From an uncultured Armatimonadota bacterium (GTDB taxonomy: Bacteria; Armatimonadota; Armatimonadia; Armatimonadales; Armatimonadaceae), in NCBI GenBank assembly GCA_903881535.1, contig CAIRTT010000463.1, positions 1-13,575 of the forward strand: a stretch of DNA of 13,575 nt, read 5' to 3'. The notes beneath the pieces were generated by a model that saw nothing but the letters and a program-made list of their open reading frames with translations, searched no databases and had not been told where the DNA came from. Position numbers and translations under genes: made by a program. Below are positions 1 through 7,170 of this stretch, one piece after another. Each line of letters opens with the position of its first letter. The stretch's first letter is position 1.

Positions 1-383
1 CTTTGCCGGCGTGGTCAGCTGGTTTTGTGGGACTCATCGCGGGATTTACGACGATGGTAGCGAACGCAGCAGGTCCGGTGATGAACCTTTACCTGATCGC
101 GATGCGGCTCCCGAAGCTTACATTTCTAGGAACGAGTGCATGGTACTTCTTCTGCCTGAACTGGGTAAAGGTGCCATTTGGGATTTACGGAGGAACGATC
201 ACGCTGCACTCGGCGGGCCAGAGCGCGATGTTGTTCCCTGCTGCAATCGCCGGTGGTTTCGTGGGTCGGAAGATTGCCCAGAAAATAGACCAGGGGCGCT
301 TCGAAGCCCTGGCGCTAACGTTTGCCGGCATTTCTGGAATCTGGTTCTTGATCGGCAAAGATATCCTGGCCGCGCTTAAGTAA
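1..383 (+). CDS. TSUP family permease (TauE/SafE-like), C-terminal part
   Basis: This is the 3' end of a gene that starts upstream of the window; the reading frame begins at base 3 and ends with TAA at 381-383. The visible 126 residues are strongly hydrophobic, with about four membrane segments. They carry the second-repeat signature of the TSUP/TauE-SafE family: GFTTMVANAAGP, followed by a membrane segment, then FLGTSAWYFFCLNWVKVPF and a C-terminal FVGRKIAQKI(D)..F helix. Family members export or import sulfite, sulfoacetate and other sulfur or organic anions across the inner membrane. The substrate cannot be read from this fragment. It converges on the threonine aldolase gene with only 15 bp between the stop codons, and I see no clear terminator there. 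Confidence 0.88.
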   Translation, partial: LPAWSAGFVGLIAGFTTMVANAAGPVMNLYLIAMRLPKLTFLGTSAWYFFCLNWVKVPFGIYGGTITLHSAGQSAMLFPAAIAGGFVGRKIAQKIDQGRFEALALTFAGISGIWFLIGKDILAALK

Positions 384-398
384 CCACTAACGACCGAT

Positions 399-1424
399 CT
401 AAGGCGTGAATGCAGCTCTGATGGCTGCCCCAGCCTTATGGATGTCAGCGGTGCTGATGTCTCTATGCGTGACGAACCGGAGGCGTGTGGCCCCCATTCC
501 GCTCGCACGAACGCCATTTTGTTGCAGACGCGCCATCGCATCCGTTCCACTGATCCCCGTATCAGTGATGTCGAAGAACACAATATTGGTCTCCGGCCAT
601 GGATCCAAGCGAATACCCGGGATGGAATGCAGCACTTCCGCGAGAGCCTGAGCATTGGCGTGATCAACTTCTATGTCGGGGAGGTGGTGTTGAAGTGCGT
701 GGAGACCGCCTGCGGCAAGGATGCCAGCCTGGCGCATCGCCCCACCGAACACATGCTTCCAACGACGTGCTTCATTGATTAATGCCTGCGGACCAAGGAG
801 GAGCGCACCGGCGGGAGCACCGAGGCCTTTCGAGAGGCAGAGGGTTACGGTTTGAAAGGGAGCGGCAATTTCTGCGAGGTCACAGCCACGAGCGACGGCT
901 GCATTTACCAGACGGGCACCATCGAGGTGTGTGGCGAGCCCGTATTGTTCTGCCGTATCCGTAACCGCGCGGACAGCTGCTTCATCCCAAACAATGCCAC
1001 CGGCATAGTTGTGTGTGTTTTCGATGCAAACCATCCGTGATGGAGGTGCGTGTGGCATCTCAGGGTTGATTGCGGATATGAGCTGGGCTGCCGTGAAAAT
1101 CCCCCGTGGCGCGTGAAGAGGTCTTAGGAGAACACCACTGAGGACAGCAGGCCCACCACTTTCATATTTTTGAATATGGCAGTTCTCGCTGCAGATCACC
1201 TCATCCCCGGGGCGTGTCTGTATCCGAATAGCAATCTGGTTTGCCTGTGTGGAGCTAGGGAGAAACAGTGCGGCTTCTTTTCCGAGGAGCTCACACCCAA
1301 GGTCCTGAAGGGCATTGACGGTTGGATCCTCACCGCGCTGGTCATCCCCGACAGGGGCTTTGTGGATGGCATCGCGCATCGCATCCGATGGCCGTGTAGC
1401 GGTATCCGAGGAGAGGTCAATCAT
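399..1424 (-). CDS. ltaE: Low-specificity L-threonine aldolase (PLP, fold type I)
   Basis: The 341-aa protein has the usual length for the beta-eliminating lyase/threonine aldolase family, which cleaves L-threonine or L-allo-threonine to glycine and acetaldehyde in the cytosol. It opens with IDLSSDTATRPS and has GDDQRGEDPTVNALQ near residue 26, both typical of the family. HxxxYE lies at 83-88 (His83 probably stacks on PLP), HLDGAR at 166-171 holds the pyridine-binding Asp168 and Arg171, the Schiff-base lysine is Lys199 in CLSKGLGAPAG, and Arg316 in the C-terminal LRFVTH motif should bind substrate carboxylate. The ATG at 1424 gives the full N terminus. No Shine-Dalgarno sequence precedes it; instead TAGAAT lies six bases upstream, which fits a leaderless mRNA. 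The gene is transcribed separately, because the ilv operon terminator lies upstream at 1621-1650. Confidence 0.93.
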   Translation of the reverse strand: MIDLSSDTATRPSDAMRDAIHKAPVGDDQRGEDPTVNALQDLGCELLGKEAALFLPSSTQANQIAIRIQTRPGDEVICSENCHIQKYESGGPAVLSGVLLRPLHAPRGIFTAAQLISAINPEMPHAPPSRMVCIENTHNYAGGIVWDEAAVRAVTDTAEQYGLATHLDGARLVNAAVARGCDLAEIAAPFQTVTLCLSKGLGAPAGALLLGPQALINEARRWKHVFGGAMRQAGILAAGGLHALQHHLPDIEVDHANAQALAEVLHSIPGIRLDPWPETNIVFFDITDTGISGTDAMARLQQNGVRASGMGATRLRFVTHRDISTADIHKAGAAIRAAFTP

Positions 1425-1620
1425 GTGTTTATTCTACCGAGTTGTCGATTAATATGAAGTTAGACTTGCGTTCAGTTGTTCGCAGTTTGGCACAGATCAC
1501 GAATGCCTTCAAGGTGGGATGCGGCCATCAGCATGTCGCAATCGAGATCCGCATAGCAACGCTACGAGTCAGTCCACTCAGTGAACACTACAAACGCTAC
1601 ACCATGAATTTTGACGGGCG
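1425..1620. other. Gene-free spacer; possible decayed PIN-domain remnant on the minus strand
   Basis: No intact gene fits here. Read on the minus strand in one frame from 1615 to 1472, the sequence gives VKIHGVAFVVFTEWTDS, one TAG (1562-1564), then RCYADLDCDMLMAASHLEG and IRDLCQTANN before a TGA. The pattern D..L.AA....G...L.T.N resembles the C-terminal half of PIN-domain (VapC-type) nucleases, and a shifted frame just after it reads ERKSNFILIDNSVE, like a PIN C terminus. The internal stop and the frame change would make it a fossil. The match is short and judged by eye only, so chance is a real alternative. Confidence 0.2.
1431..1436 (-). promoter_or_regulatory. Candidate -10 element for leaderless ltaE
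   Basis: On the minus strand TAGAAT is followed by AAACAC and then the ltaE ATG. With normal -10 to start spacing, transcription would begin at or within a base or two of the start codon. No purine-rich ribosome-binding site precedes the ATG. A matching -35 box is not evident, so this is a weak assignment from one hexamer and its position. Confidence 0.35.
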
Positions 1621-1650
1621 TAAAAACAAACAAGGGGCGCTTAGCGCCCC
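1621..1650 (-). terminator. Rho-independent terminator of the ilv operon, overlapping the last stop codon
   Basis: On the minus strand a perfect 7-bp stem GGGGCGC/GCGCCCC (1644-1650 with 1634-1640) closes the three-base loop TAA (1641-1643) and is followed by TTGTTTGTTTTTA. The loop is exactly the stop codon of the 72-aa gene. This is a strong intrinsic terminator and ends the operon that begins at the T-box leader near 7163. Confidence 0.88.
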
Positions 1651-1855
1651 ATGTTCTTGATGACCGGATTGTTCTTTTCAGGATGAAACTCGGGGTTCAT
1701 GAAGTAGTACACGGTTCCCCAAGTGCCGAAGGTGACAATCAAAATACCAATCCAGATCAGACAGCCGAAACATGACTGATCTGGATTCAACCCGGACGAT
1801 GGTAACCGACGGGCAGGGGCAGCTACGGGCTTAGTCTGCCCATCGGTTGGTTCAC

Positions 1856-1859
<4 letters not shown>
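1641..1859 (-). CDS. Small single-TM protein coupled to ilvC, function unknown
   Basis: I do not recognise this 72-aa protein. It has a hydrophilic, Pro/Ala-containing N-terminal stretch (1-29), a Cys-x-x-Cys pair (SCFGC) at the membrane boundary, one long hydrophobic segment with aromatic residues (about 31-53, LIWIGILIVTFGTWGTVYYF), and a short polar C terminus rich in Asn, Lys and Pro. The start is a GTG whose last two bases are the first two of the ilvC TGA stop (4-base GTGA overlap), a classic arrangement for translational coupling. The stop codon forms the loop of the operon terminator. A short coupled gene squeezed between ilvC and its terminator is likely real, but no function can be read from it. 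Confidence 0.65.
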
Positions 1860-2902
<1,043 letters not shown>

Positions 2903-2927
2903 ATACCTAACTCCTTACCAAGATTAC

Positions 2928-2943
2928 GCCGGGTCACGCCGGC
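2928..2943 (-). promoter_or_regulatory. Small hairpin upstream of the ilvC ribosome-binding site
   Basis: On the minus strand GCCGG (2939-2943) and CCGGC (2928-2932) can pair around a six-base loop. It sits between the stop codon of the 95-aa gene (2949-2951) and the ilvC AAGGAG (2911-2916). No T-run follows, so it is not a terminator. It could protect or mark a processed 5' end of the ilvC message. Five pairs is a modest signal. Confidence 0.35.
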
Positions 2944-2948
2944 AAAAG

Positions 2949-3236
2949 CTAATTCTCGTCCACCGCCAGGTAGTCGGATGCAACAAGAGCAGCCCGTAAG
3001 TCATCCGCCTTCATCCGTATTGTGGACAGACCGGATGGTTGCCACTCGCCACCAGCGGCAAGTAGCTGGTGGCGCAGCTCTGTGGATGCATTTTCAATCG
3101 CATCCAGCTGGGCAACCAACATCGATAACATTTCCTCATGTGTGTCCATCAAAATAGGAAGTCCGGCGACCAGCTGACGCAAGTCACGCAGACGCGCTTC
3201 CACACGGTGCGCAGCTTCATCAAACTGCCGCTGCAT
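2949..3236 (-). CDS. 95-aa predicted helical protein, function unknown
   Basis: I do not recognise this protein. It starts MQRQFDEAAHRVEARLRDLR and is mostly charged and leucine-rich, with heptad-like stretches at about 5-25, 34-60 and 74-88, consistent with a helical bundle or short coiled coil. There is no membrane segment and no cysteine. The frame stays open upstream to 3413, but the ATG at 3236 is favoured because GGAGG (3243-3247) lies six bases before it, and upstream codons in this frame overlap the 3-TM gene and read as Arg/Ser/Trp-rich shadow sequence. It overlaps the end of the 3-TM gene by 17 bases, suggesting coupled translation and perhaps a physical partnership. It sits inside the ilv operon, just before ilvC. 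Confidence 0.65.
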   Translation of the reverse strand: MQRQFDEAAHRVEARLRDLRQLVAGLPILMDTHEEMLSMLVAQLDAIENASTELRHQLLAAGGEWQPSGLSTIRMKADDLRAALVASDYLAVDEN

Positions 3237-3582
3237 CACTGTCCTCCATGACATCAACTTCGGAAACTCCAACACTTTGATCGGGTTCATCATCCATAAA
3301 CGATGTCCCCACCCACTTAATCCAAGCGACCCGCCCGGCAAATCCGAGTGCAATGAACAACGCCGCGTTGATGAGCAATGCCTTAATCGAGTCGAGGCCA
3401 AAAGCATCCTCAATCACGTTGTAGATCAGCCACAACGGTTCTGTCAGAATCAGAATCACCCCGTAGCCGGTCAGTTCCCGTGAACGGAATACCTTCCAGC
3501 CAAGCAGCGCCAACACAGCTCCGATGGCACAAAGCCCCAGAATCAGCATGTTTGCCTGCGGACGAGTGATCATCTCCTTCAT
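3220..3582 (-). CDS. 120-aa membrane protein with three predicted TM helices, function unknown
   Basis: I do not recognise the family. Hydrophobic segments lie at about 11-29 (ANMLILGLCAIGAVLALLGW), 37-57 (ELTGYGVILILTEPLWLIYNVI) and 66-84 (IKALLINAALFIALGFAG), followed by WIKWVG and an acidic cytosol-like tail (DDEPDQ...DVMEDSD). The gene begins six bases after the ilvN stop and overlaps the next gene by 17 bases, so it belongs to the ilv operon. The start is uncertain: the first ATG (3582) has no good Shine-Dalgarno at normal distance, and AAGGAG occurs directly after it, touching the second ATG three codons later. A role near branched-chain amino acid metabolism is only suggested by position. 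Confidence 0.7.
   Translation of the reverse strand: MKEMITRPQANMLILGLCAIGAVLALLGWKVFRSRELTGYGVILILTEPLWLIYNVIEDAFGLDSIKALLINAALFIALGFAGRVAWIKWVGTSFMDDEPDQSVGVSEVDVMEDSDAAAV
3243..3247 (-). promoter_or_regulatory. Shine-Dalgarno fixing the start of the 95-aa gene
   Basis: GGAGG on the minus strand lies six bases before the ATG at 3236 and inside the end of the preceding gene. It supports the short 95-aa reading over the longer 154-codon open frame. Confidence 0.6.
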
Positions 3583-3588
3583 GGTTTG

Positions 3589-4095
3589 TTAGACCGTCCT
3601 CGAACCGCGCATCATTGCGATACGCCCGGTACGCACCAGCTCACGGATACCAAATGGCTCCATTTGCTTCTCAAAGGAGTCAATCTTGTCGCCGCCACCC
3701 GTGACTTCAATCACCATCGCGCGTTCAGCAATATCAACAACCTTTCCACGGAAAATCTCAACCAGCTGGAGAATCTCTGCGCGGCGCTCCGGCTCGGACT
3801 GAACCTTGAGCAACACCAGCTCCCGCTCGAGCATCGGGGTATCGAGGTAATCAAACACCTTATGAACATCAATCAGCTTGTGCAGCTGCTTGGTGATCTG
3901 CTCAAGCGTATCGGCATCCCCAGCGACGACAATTGTCATGCGGGACATGTTTGGATTGTCCGTGATGCTCACGGTTAGCGACTCGATATTGTAGCCGCGG
4001 CGTGCAAACAATCCGGAGACGCGGGCAAGCACACCGGGGCGGTTATCGACCAGCACGGTGATGGTATGCGTCTGCGCTGCGATTGCAGTAGCCAT
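3589..4095 (-). CDS. ilvN: Acetolactate synthase small (regulatory) subunit
   Basis: This 168-aa protein matches the usual IlvN/IlvH length. It binds and activates the catalytic subunit IlvB and normally confers feedback inhibition by valine or other branched-chain amino acids. The N-terminal ACT domain (about 10-82) starts HTITVLVDNRPGVLARVSGLF and continues ARRGYNIESLTV, the glycine/asparagine effector-binding motif of the family. The C-terminal domain (about 90-165) contains RELVLLKVQ, FRGKVVDI and a GGGDKIDSFEKQMEPFGIRELVRTG stretch typical of IlvN. The ATG at 4095 is preceded by AAGGAG (4104-4109) with an eight-base spacer. It follows the metallo-beta-lactamase-fold gene by 19 bases, which contain a 6-bp hairpin, instead of following ilvB directly as is usual. 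Confidence 0.97.
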   Translation of the reverse strand: MATAIAAQTHTITVLVDNRPGVLARVSGLFARRGYNIESLTVSITDNPNMSRMTIVVAGDADTLEQITKQLHKLIDVHKVFDYLDTPMLERELVLLKVQSEPERRAEILQLVEIFRGKVVDIAERAMVIEVTGGGDKIDSFEKQMEPFGIRELVRTGRIAMMRGSRTV

Positions 4096-4110
4096 ATCTT
4101 TTACTCCTTA

Positions 4111-4127
4111 CCGCCTACCAAAGGCGG
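4111..4127 (-). promoter_or_regulatory. Perfect hairpin directly before the ilvN ribosome-binding site
   Basis: On the minus strand CCGCCT (4122-4127) pairs perfectly with AGGCGG (4111-4116) around the loop TTGGT. It overlaps the stop codon of the upstream gene (4115-4117) and ends one base before the ilvN AAGGAG (4104-4109). With no T-run it is not a terminator. It may act as an RNA-stability or processing element that sets IlvN output relative to IlvB, or slow ribosomes leaving the upstream gene. Confidence 0.45.
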
Positions 4128-5005
4128 ACTATCAAAAACAGATAAACAGCGATGCCCGCGAGCACCACCCATTTTCCAATATCGCCGACAGGGTCAGGGA
4201 TGGGATCATAAAGCTGCCATGTGTTGTCACTTCGCAGCACCGCCGGATCCGCAACATACCGACCCTTTCGGGAAACAATTCCAACTTCAGCAAGGTGCCA
4301 GGCTTCATCCGGCACACCCTTTTCACATTCGAGCAGCGGGTGTCCGTGTGCAGGAATAACCATCTCAGGCTTCCGGGATGCAATCAGTCGCAAGGAACGA
4401 CGAACCGCAACCCAGTCCAATGTGTCGATGTTTGGTGGCATCCGGAGCTGCTTTGTCTGCCGCCACATCGGGATCATTTGATCCCAATCGATGGTCGACA
4501 AGGCATCCCCTGCGAGCAAAACCCCATCCGATGCACGGAAAAACCCAATACTCCCCGGTGTATGACCGGGAAGCGCGAGAAGCTCCCAACCTTGCATCGG
4601 GCAGTCGCTGTCCAGTGTCACTGCATCCGGTAGTGCAGCCGCTTGCGGCTCCTTCCGAAACCTCGCAGTAACACTTGCGATGCCATGACAGGTGGTATCA
4701 ACGGGTGGATAAGAGATGACCCCGTGGACCATCGGTGCTTCCGCAGCCGAACAGTACACAGGACAGCCCCACTCCGCAGCCAGTTCTCCAGCCGCTCCCG
4801 CCACGTGACCATGTCCATGCGACAAAATAATGCCCGTTGGCTTTACATCGCCTAACACACCACAAACAGCCTTATGAACCACCCATGTGTCTATCGCACA
4901 GCCGGGATCCAGCAGCCACCACGTTTGCGCATCATCCTGGATGAGCACAGCATTGGTAGCTGCAGGCGTTGCTATGAAATGGACACCTTGGGCACCTTCA
5001 GCCAT
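4115..5005 (-). CDS. Metallo-beta-lactamase-fold protein with C-terminal membrane anchor
   Basis: This 296-aa protein has the MBL hydrolase outline. The first metal motif is SHGHGHVAG (62-70), LPGHTPGS with His148 follows, LLAGDAL holds the bridging Asp167, and PAHGHPLL holds His220. The first motif is odd: the family consensus is HxHxDH, but here His63-Gly-His65-Gly-His67 lacks the Asp, as if one residue were deleted. Loss of this ligand would weaken the second metal site. The chain ends with a hydrophobic segment (about 278-295, KWVVLAGIAVYLFLIVRLW) running to the last residue, so it looks tail-anchored with the enzyme domain in the cytosol; no signal peptide is seen. Its ATG shares one base with the ilvB TAA stop (TAATG), so the two are translationally coupled. 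Substrate unknown; glyoxalase-II-like, RNase-like and lactonase activities are all possible for the fold. Confidence 0.85.
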   Translation of the reverse strand: MAEGAQGVHFIATPAATNAVLIQDDAQTWWLLDPGCAIDTWVVHKAVCGVLGDVKPTGIILSHGHGHVAGAAGELAAEWGCPVYCSAAEAPMVHGVISYPPVDTTCHGIASVTARFRKEPQAAALPDAVTLDSDCPMQGWELLALPGHTPGSIGFFRASDGVLLAGDALSTIDWDQMIPMWRQTKQLRMPPNIDTLDWVAVRRSLRLIASRKPEMVIPAHGHPLLECEKGVPDEAWHLAEVGIVSRKGRYVADPAVLRSDNTWQLYDPIPDPVGDIGKWVVLAGIAVYLFLIVRLW

Positions 5006-6798
5006 TAGCGGGCGACATCCACCACTTCGTCAACAACCGGCATCCGGGTGTCCCGGGGCTCATAGTGACAGGTGCTCTCAGGCTCTTCAATCTGCCGTGG
5101 CTTGCGTACAATCATGTCACCAACGGTCTGCCCGGATGGAATCATCGGGTAGACATTTGTCTCCTTGACCACACGGAAGTCCATGAGGACAGGCCCCTCA
5201 GTTTCCATCGCCTTACGGATTGTCGCTTCGACATCCGCGACGTTGTCACAGCGAAGTCCGAGCATGCCATACGCTTCGGCGACCAGGACGAAGTCCGGAG
5301 CGCGCTCCATGTCAACACTCGAATAGTGCTTCTGCCAGAACATTTCCTGCCACTGACGAACCATCCCGAGGAAGGTGTTGTTCAAGATGGCAATCTTCAC
5401 AGGCAGCTTATAAATGGTCGCAACGATGAGCTCTTGGATACACATTTGGAAGGAGCCATCACCGGAGATGCACCAAACATCCTTGTCAGGACCAACGCCA
5501 AAGCTAGCGCCAATCGCAGCAGGGAGGCCAAAGCCCATCGTGCCAAGGCCACCACTGGTGATGAACTGGCGCGGCGAGCGCATCCCGAAGTGCTGCGCAG
5601 CCCACATTTGGTGCTGGCCGACATCGGTGGTGACAACCACATTACGGTCTGTCAAGCGTGCGATTTCACGGATAACCCATTCCGCATGTAGGGTTCCATC
5701 TTGTGCGCCATCGTTGAACTCAAGCGGCATATCGACACGCCATGCATCGAGCTCAGCGCGCCACTCACTGATGTCTTGGGTTTCATCCACTAATGGCAAC
5801 AACGCTTCGAGCGCCTCTGCACAGTTTCCGACGATGCTGACATCCGCGCGACGAACCTTGTTGATTTCTCCTGGATCGATGTCAAAGTGAATGACCTTGG
5901 CGTTCTGCGCAAAGGCGCTGACTTTTCCGGTGACGCGGTCATCGAAGCGGGCGCCAATGGCAATCAGCAAGTCACAGTGTTCCACCGCAAGGTTTGCGTA
6001 GGCTGTTCCGTGCATCCCAAGCATCCCGAGCGAGAGCGGATCGTTTTCAGGAAACGTCCCGAGGCCATGCAGGGTTGTCGTCACAGGGAAGCCGGTCTTG
6101 TGTGCGAGAGCCTGCACGAGGTGCTCAGCACCAGCCGCTTTGGCACCACCACCGACATAGAGGACGGGTTTCTTTGCCTGTGCGATCAGCTCTGCAGCAC
6201 GCTTGACCTGAACCTTGTGAACCTTAAAGTCAGACTTGAAGCTGGAAATCTCGATGTTCTGGACCTCATCCGGATCGTATTCCACGATGGCGCGGAAGAC
6301 ATCAACAGGGACATCAACGAGAACTGGCCCCGGACGCCCGGAGCGCGCGATATGAAACGCTTCGTGCATCACACGTGGGAGGTCATTGACATTTTTCACA
6401 AGCCAGTTATGCTTAGTGATGGGCATCGTAATTCCGGTGATGTCTGCTTCCTGGAACGCATCTTTTCCGATGACTTCTGTGCGGACCTGTCCGGTGATGG
6501 CGACCATCGGGATTGAGTCCATCATCGCATCGCAGATTGCGGTCACGAGGTTGGTTGCCCCTGGACCGGATGTCCCAATACACACACCAACTTTGCCTGT
6601 GGCGTGGGAATAGCCTTCGGCCATGTGCCCGCCGCCCTGCTCGTGCCGCACGAGGACGTGCTGCAGGAAATCGCAGTGGTAGATTTCATCGTAAAGCGGA
6701 ATAACCGCACCGCCAGGATATCCAAAGATTATCTCGACGCCCTCACGGCGGAGACTCTCCAAGAGGGCTTTCGCGCCCGTGCTCTTAATTTTCGCCAT
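5005..6798 (-). CDS. ilvB: Acetolactate synthase large (catalytic) subunit
   Basis: This 597-aa ThDP enzyme makes 2-acetolactate from two pyruvates, or 2-aceto-2-hydroxybutyrate from pyruvate and 2-oxobutyrate, the first common step of branched-chain amino acid synthesis. Glu53 in VRHEQGGGHMAEGYSHATG activates ThDP. GTSGPGATNLVTAI (76-89) and the central FAD/DHS-like domain with the IGARFDDRVTG motif (281-291) follow. GDGSFQM (446-452) with ILNN (471-474) is the ThDP/Mg2+ motif, and NNTFLGMVRQWQEMFW is typical of IlvB. A short polar tail (about 566-597) extends beyond the core. The ATG at 6798 is chosen over an in-frame GTG at 6807 because AGGTGG (6804-6809) lies five bases before the ATG. 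It is the first gene of the operon, controlled by the T-box leader upstream; its partner IlvN is one gene downstream. Confidence 0.97.
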   Translation of the reverse strand: MAKIKSTGAKALLESLRREGVEIIFGYPGGAVIPLYDEIYHCDFLQHVLVRHEQGGGHMAEGYSHATGKVGVCIGTSGPGATNLVTAICDAMMDSIPMVAITGQVRTEVIGKDAFQEADITGITMPITKHNWLVKNVNDLPRVMHEAFHIARSGRPGPVLVDVPVDVFRAIVEYDPDEVQNIEISSFKSDFKVHKVQVKRAAELIAQAKKPVLYVGGGAKAAGAEHLVQALAHKTGFPVTTTLHGLGTFPENDPLSLGMLGMHGTAYANLAVEHCDLLIAIGARFDDRVTGKVSAFAQNAKVIHFDIDPGEINKVRRADVSIVGNCAEALEALLPLVDETQDISEWRAELDAWRVDMPLEFNDGAQDGTLHAEWVIREIARLTDRNVVVTTDVGQHQMWAAQHFGMRSPRQFITSGGLGTMGFGLPAAIGASFGVGPDKDVWCISGDGSFQMCIQELIVATIYKLPVKIAILNNTFLGMVRQWQEMFWQKHYSSVDMERAPDFVLVAEAYGMLGLRCDNVADVEATIRKAMETEGPVLMDFRVVKETNVYPMIPSGQTVGDMIVRKPRQIEEPESTCHYEPRDTRMPVVDEVVDVAR

Positions 6799-6803
6799 CA
6801 CAG

Positions 6804-6809
6804 CCACCT
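6804..6809 (-). promoter_or_regulatory. Shine-Dalgarno selecting the ilvB ATG
   Basis: AGGTGG lies five bases before the ATG at 6798 and overlaps the alternative in-frame GTG at 6807. That GTG would have no ribosome-binding site of its own, so the ATG is the likely start. Confidence 0.6.
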
Positions 6810-6839
6810 CTCAACGTACCCATTTGTGGGTCCGGAAAC

Positions 6840-6876
6840 AAAAAAGCCCCCGTCCCATGCTCACTCGGGACGAGAG
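6840..6876 (-). terminator. T-box-controlled intrinsic terminator in the ilvB leader
   Basis: On the minus strand CTCTCGTCCC (6867-6876) pairs with GGGACGGGGG (6847-6856), a 10-bp stem with two G-U pairs and a ten-base loop. CTTTTTTG follows (T-run 6840-6845). The CGTCCC arm shortly after the T-box motif is typical of T-box leaders. The stem ends 42 bases before the ilvB start and should stop transcription unless uncharged tRNA stabilises the antiterminator. Confidence 0.85.
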
Positions 6877-7123
6877 GCTGGGCTGTAACTTGCCTGCGCA
6901 CTCCCGCGGTACCACCCGAATTGCCACATTGCCGACTGCTAAAGCAGAGGGTTGCAGCCACTCGTTGCGCTATGTCGGGCGCGGCCCGGCAGACCTAGTG
7001 ATCGCAATGCGATGTTCAATCCGCAGCTCAGAGGGGAGATTCACACGCACGTGCCTACTGCCTCGCACCAAACGGCAGCTCTCTGAAAGCACACGTTGCG
7101 GCTACTAGCCTCGTCAACGCTAC
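6840..7123 (-). promoter_or_regulatory. T-box riboswitch leader controlling the ilv operon (specifier CTC, Leu, or ATC, Ile)
   Basis: Read on the minus strand, stem I is closed by GTAGC (7119-7123) with GCTGC (7023-7027). It contains the K-turn/S-turn bases TTGACGAGG...AGTAG, the AGAGAG bulge, and an apical arm CTGCCG-TTTGGTGCGA-GGCAG. The 3' side of the specifier loop reads GTGTGAATCTCCCCTCTGAGC. Aligned to the common GAAC-NNN-ACC pattern, the specifier is CTC (Leu, 7036-7038); one register over it is ATC (Ile, 7038-7040). Smaller hairpins follow, then the T-box GGGTGGTACCGCGG (6904-6917), whose TGGT pairs with a tRNA 3' end carrying discriminator A, as in Leu, Ile and Val tRNAs. The terminator at 6840-6876 completes a transcription-attenuation T-box. 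Uncharged tRNA should favour antitermination and expression. Confidence 0.93.
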
Positions 7124-7140
7124 CAAAACCAGTTGAAATA

Positions 7141-7155
7141 CAGGGAGAAACCCTG
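7141..7155 (-). other. Perfect hairpin near the 5' end of the ilv leader RNA
   Basis: CAGGG-TTTCT-CCCTG forms a 5-bp stem 17 bases before stem I of the T-box, and close to the expected transcript start. A 5'-terminal stem-loop could protect the leader from decay. It is short and symmetric on both strands, so its strand is inferred from the promoter. Confidence 0.35.
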
Positions 7156-7170
7156 AAAATTCAAACCCAA

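Noticed and set aside
1442..1660. 72-codon plus-strand open frame in the ltaE upstream spacer
   Set aside because: It runs through the ilv terminator and into the 72-aa minus-strand gene, has no family resemblance and no ribosome-binding site.
3237..3413. N-terminal extension of the 95-aa gene (154-codon reading)
   Set aside because: The extra residues are the off-frame reading of the 3-TM gene, and a good GGAGG fixes the start at 3236.
5887..6516. 209-codon plus-strand open frame opposite ilvB
   Set aside because: It is a shadow of the conserved ilvB coding strand with no motif of its own.
7001..7013. Palindrome ATCGCAATGCGAT as a protein operator
   Set aside because: It lies inside the transcribed T-box leader between stem I and the T-box motif, where such hairpins are part of the RNA fold.
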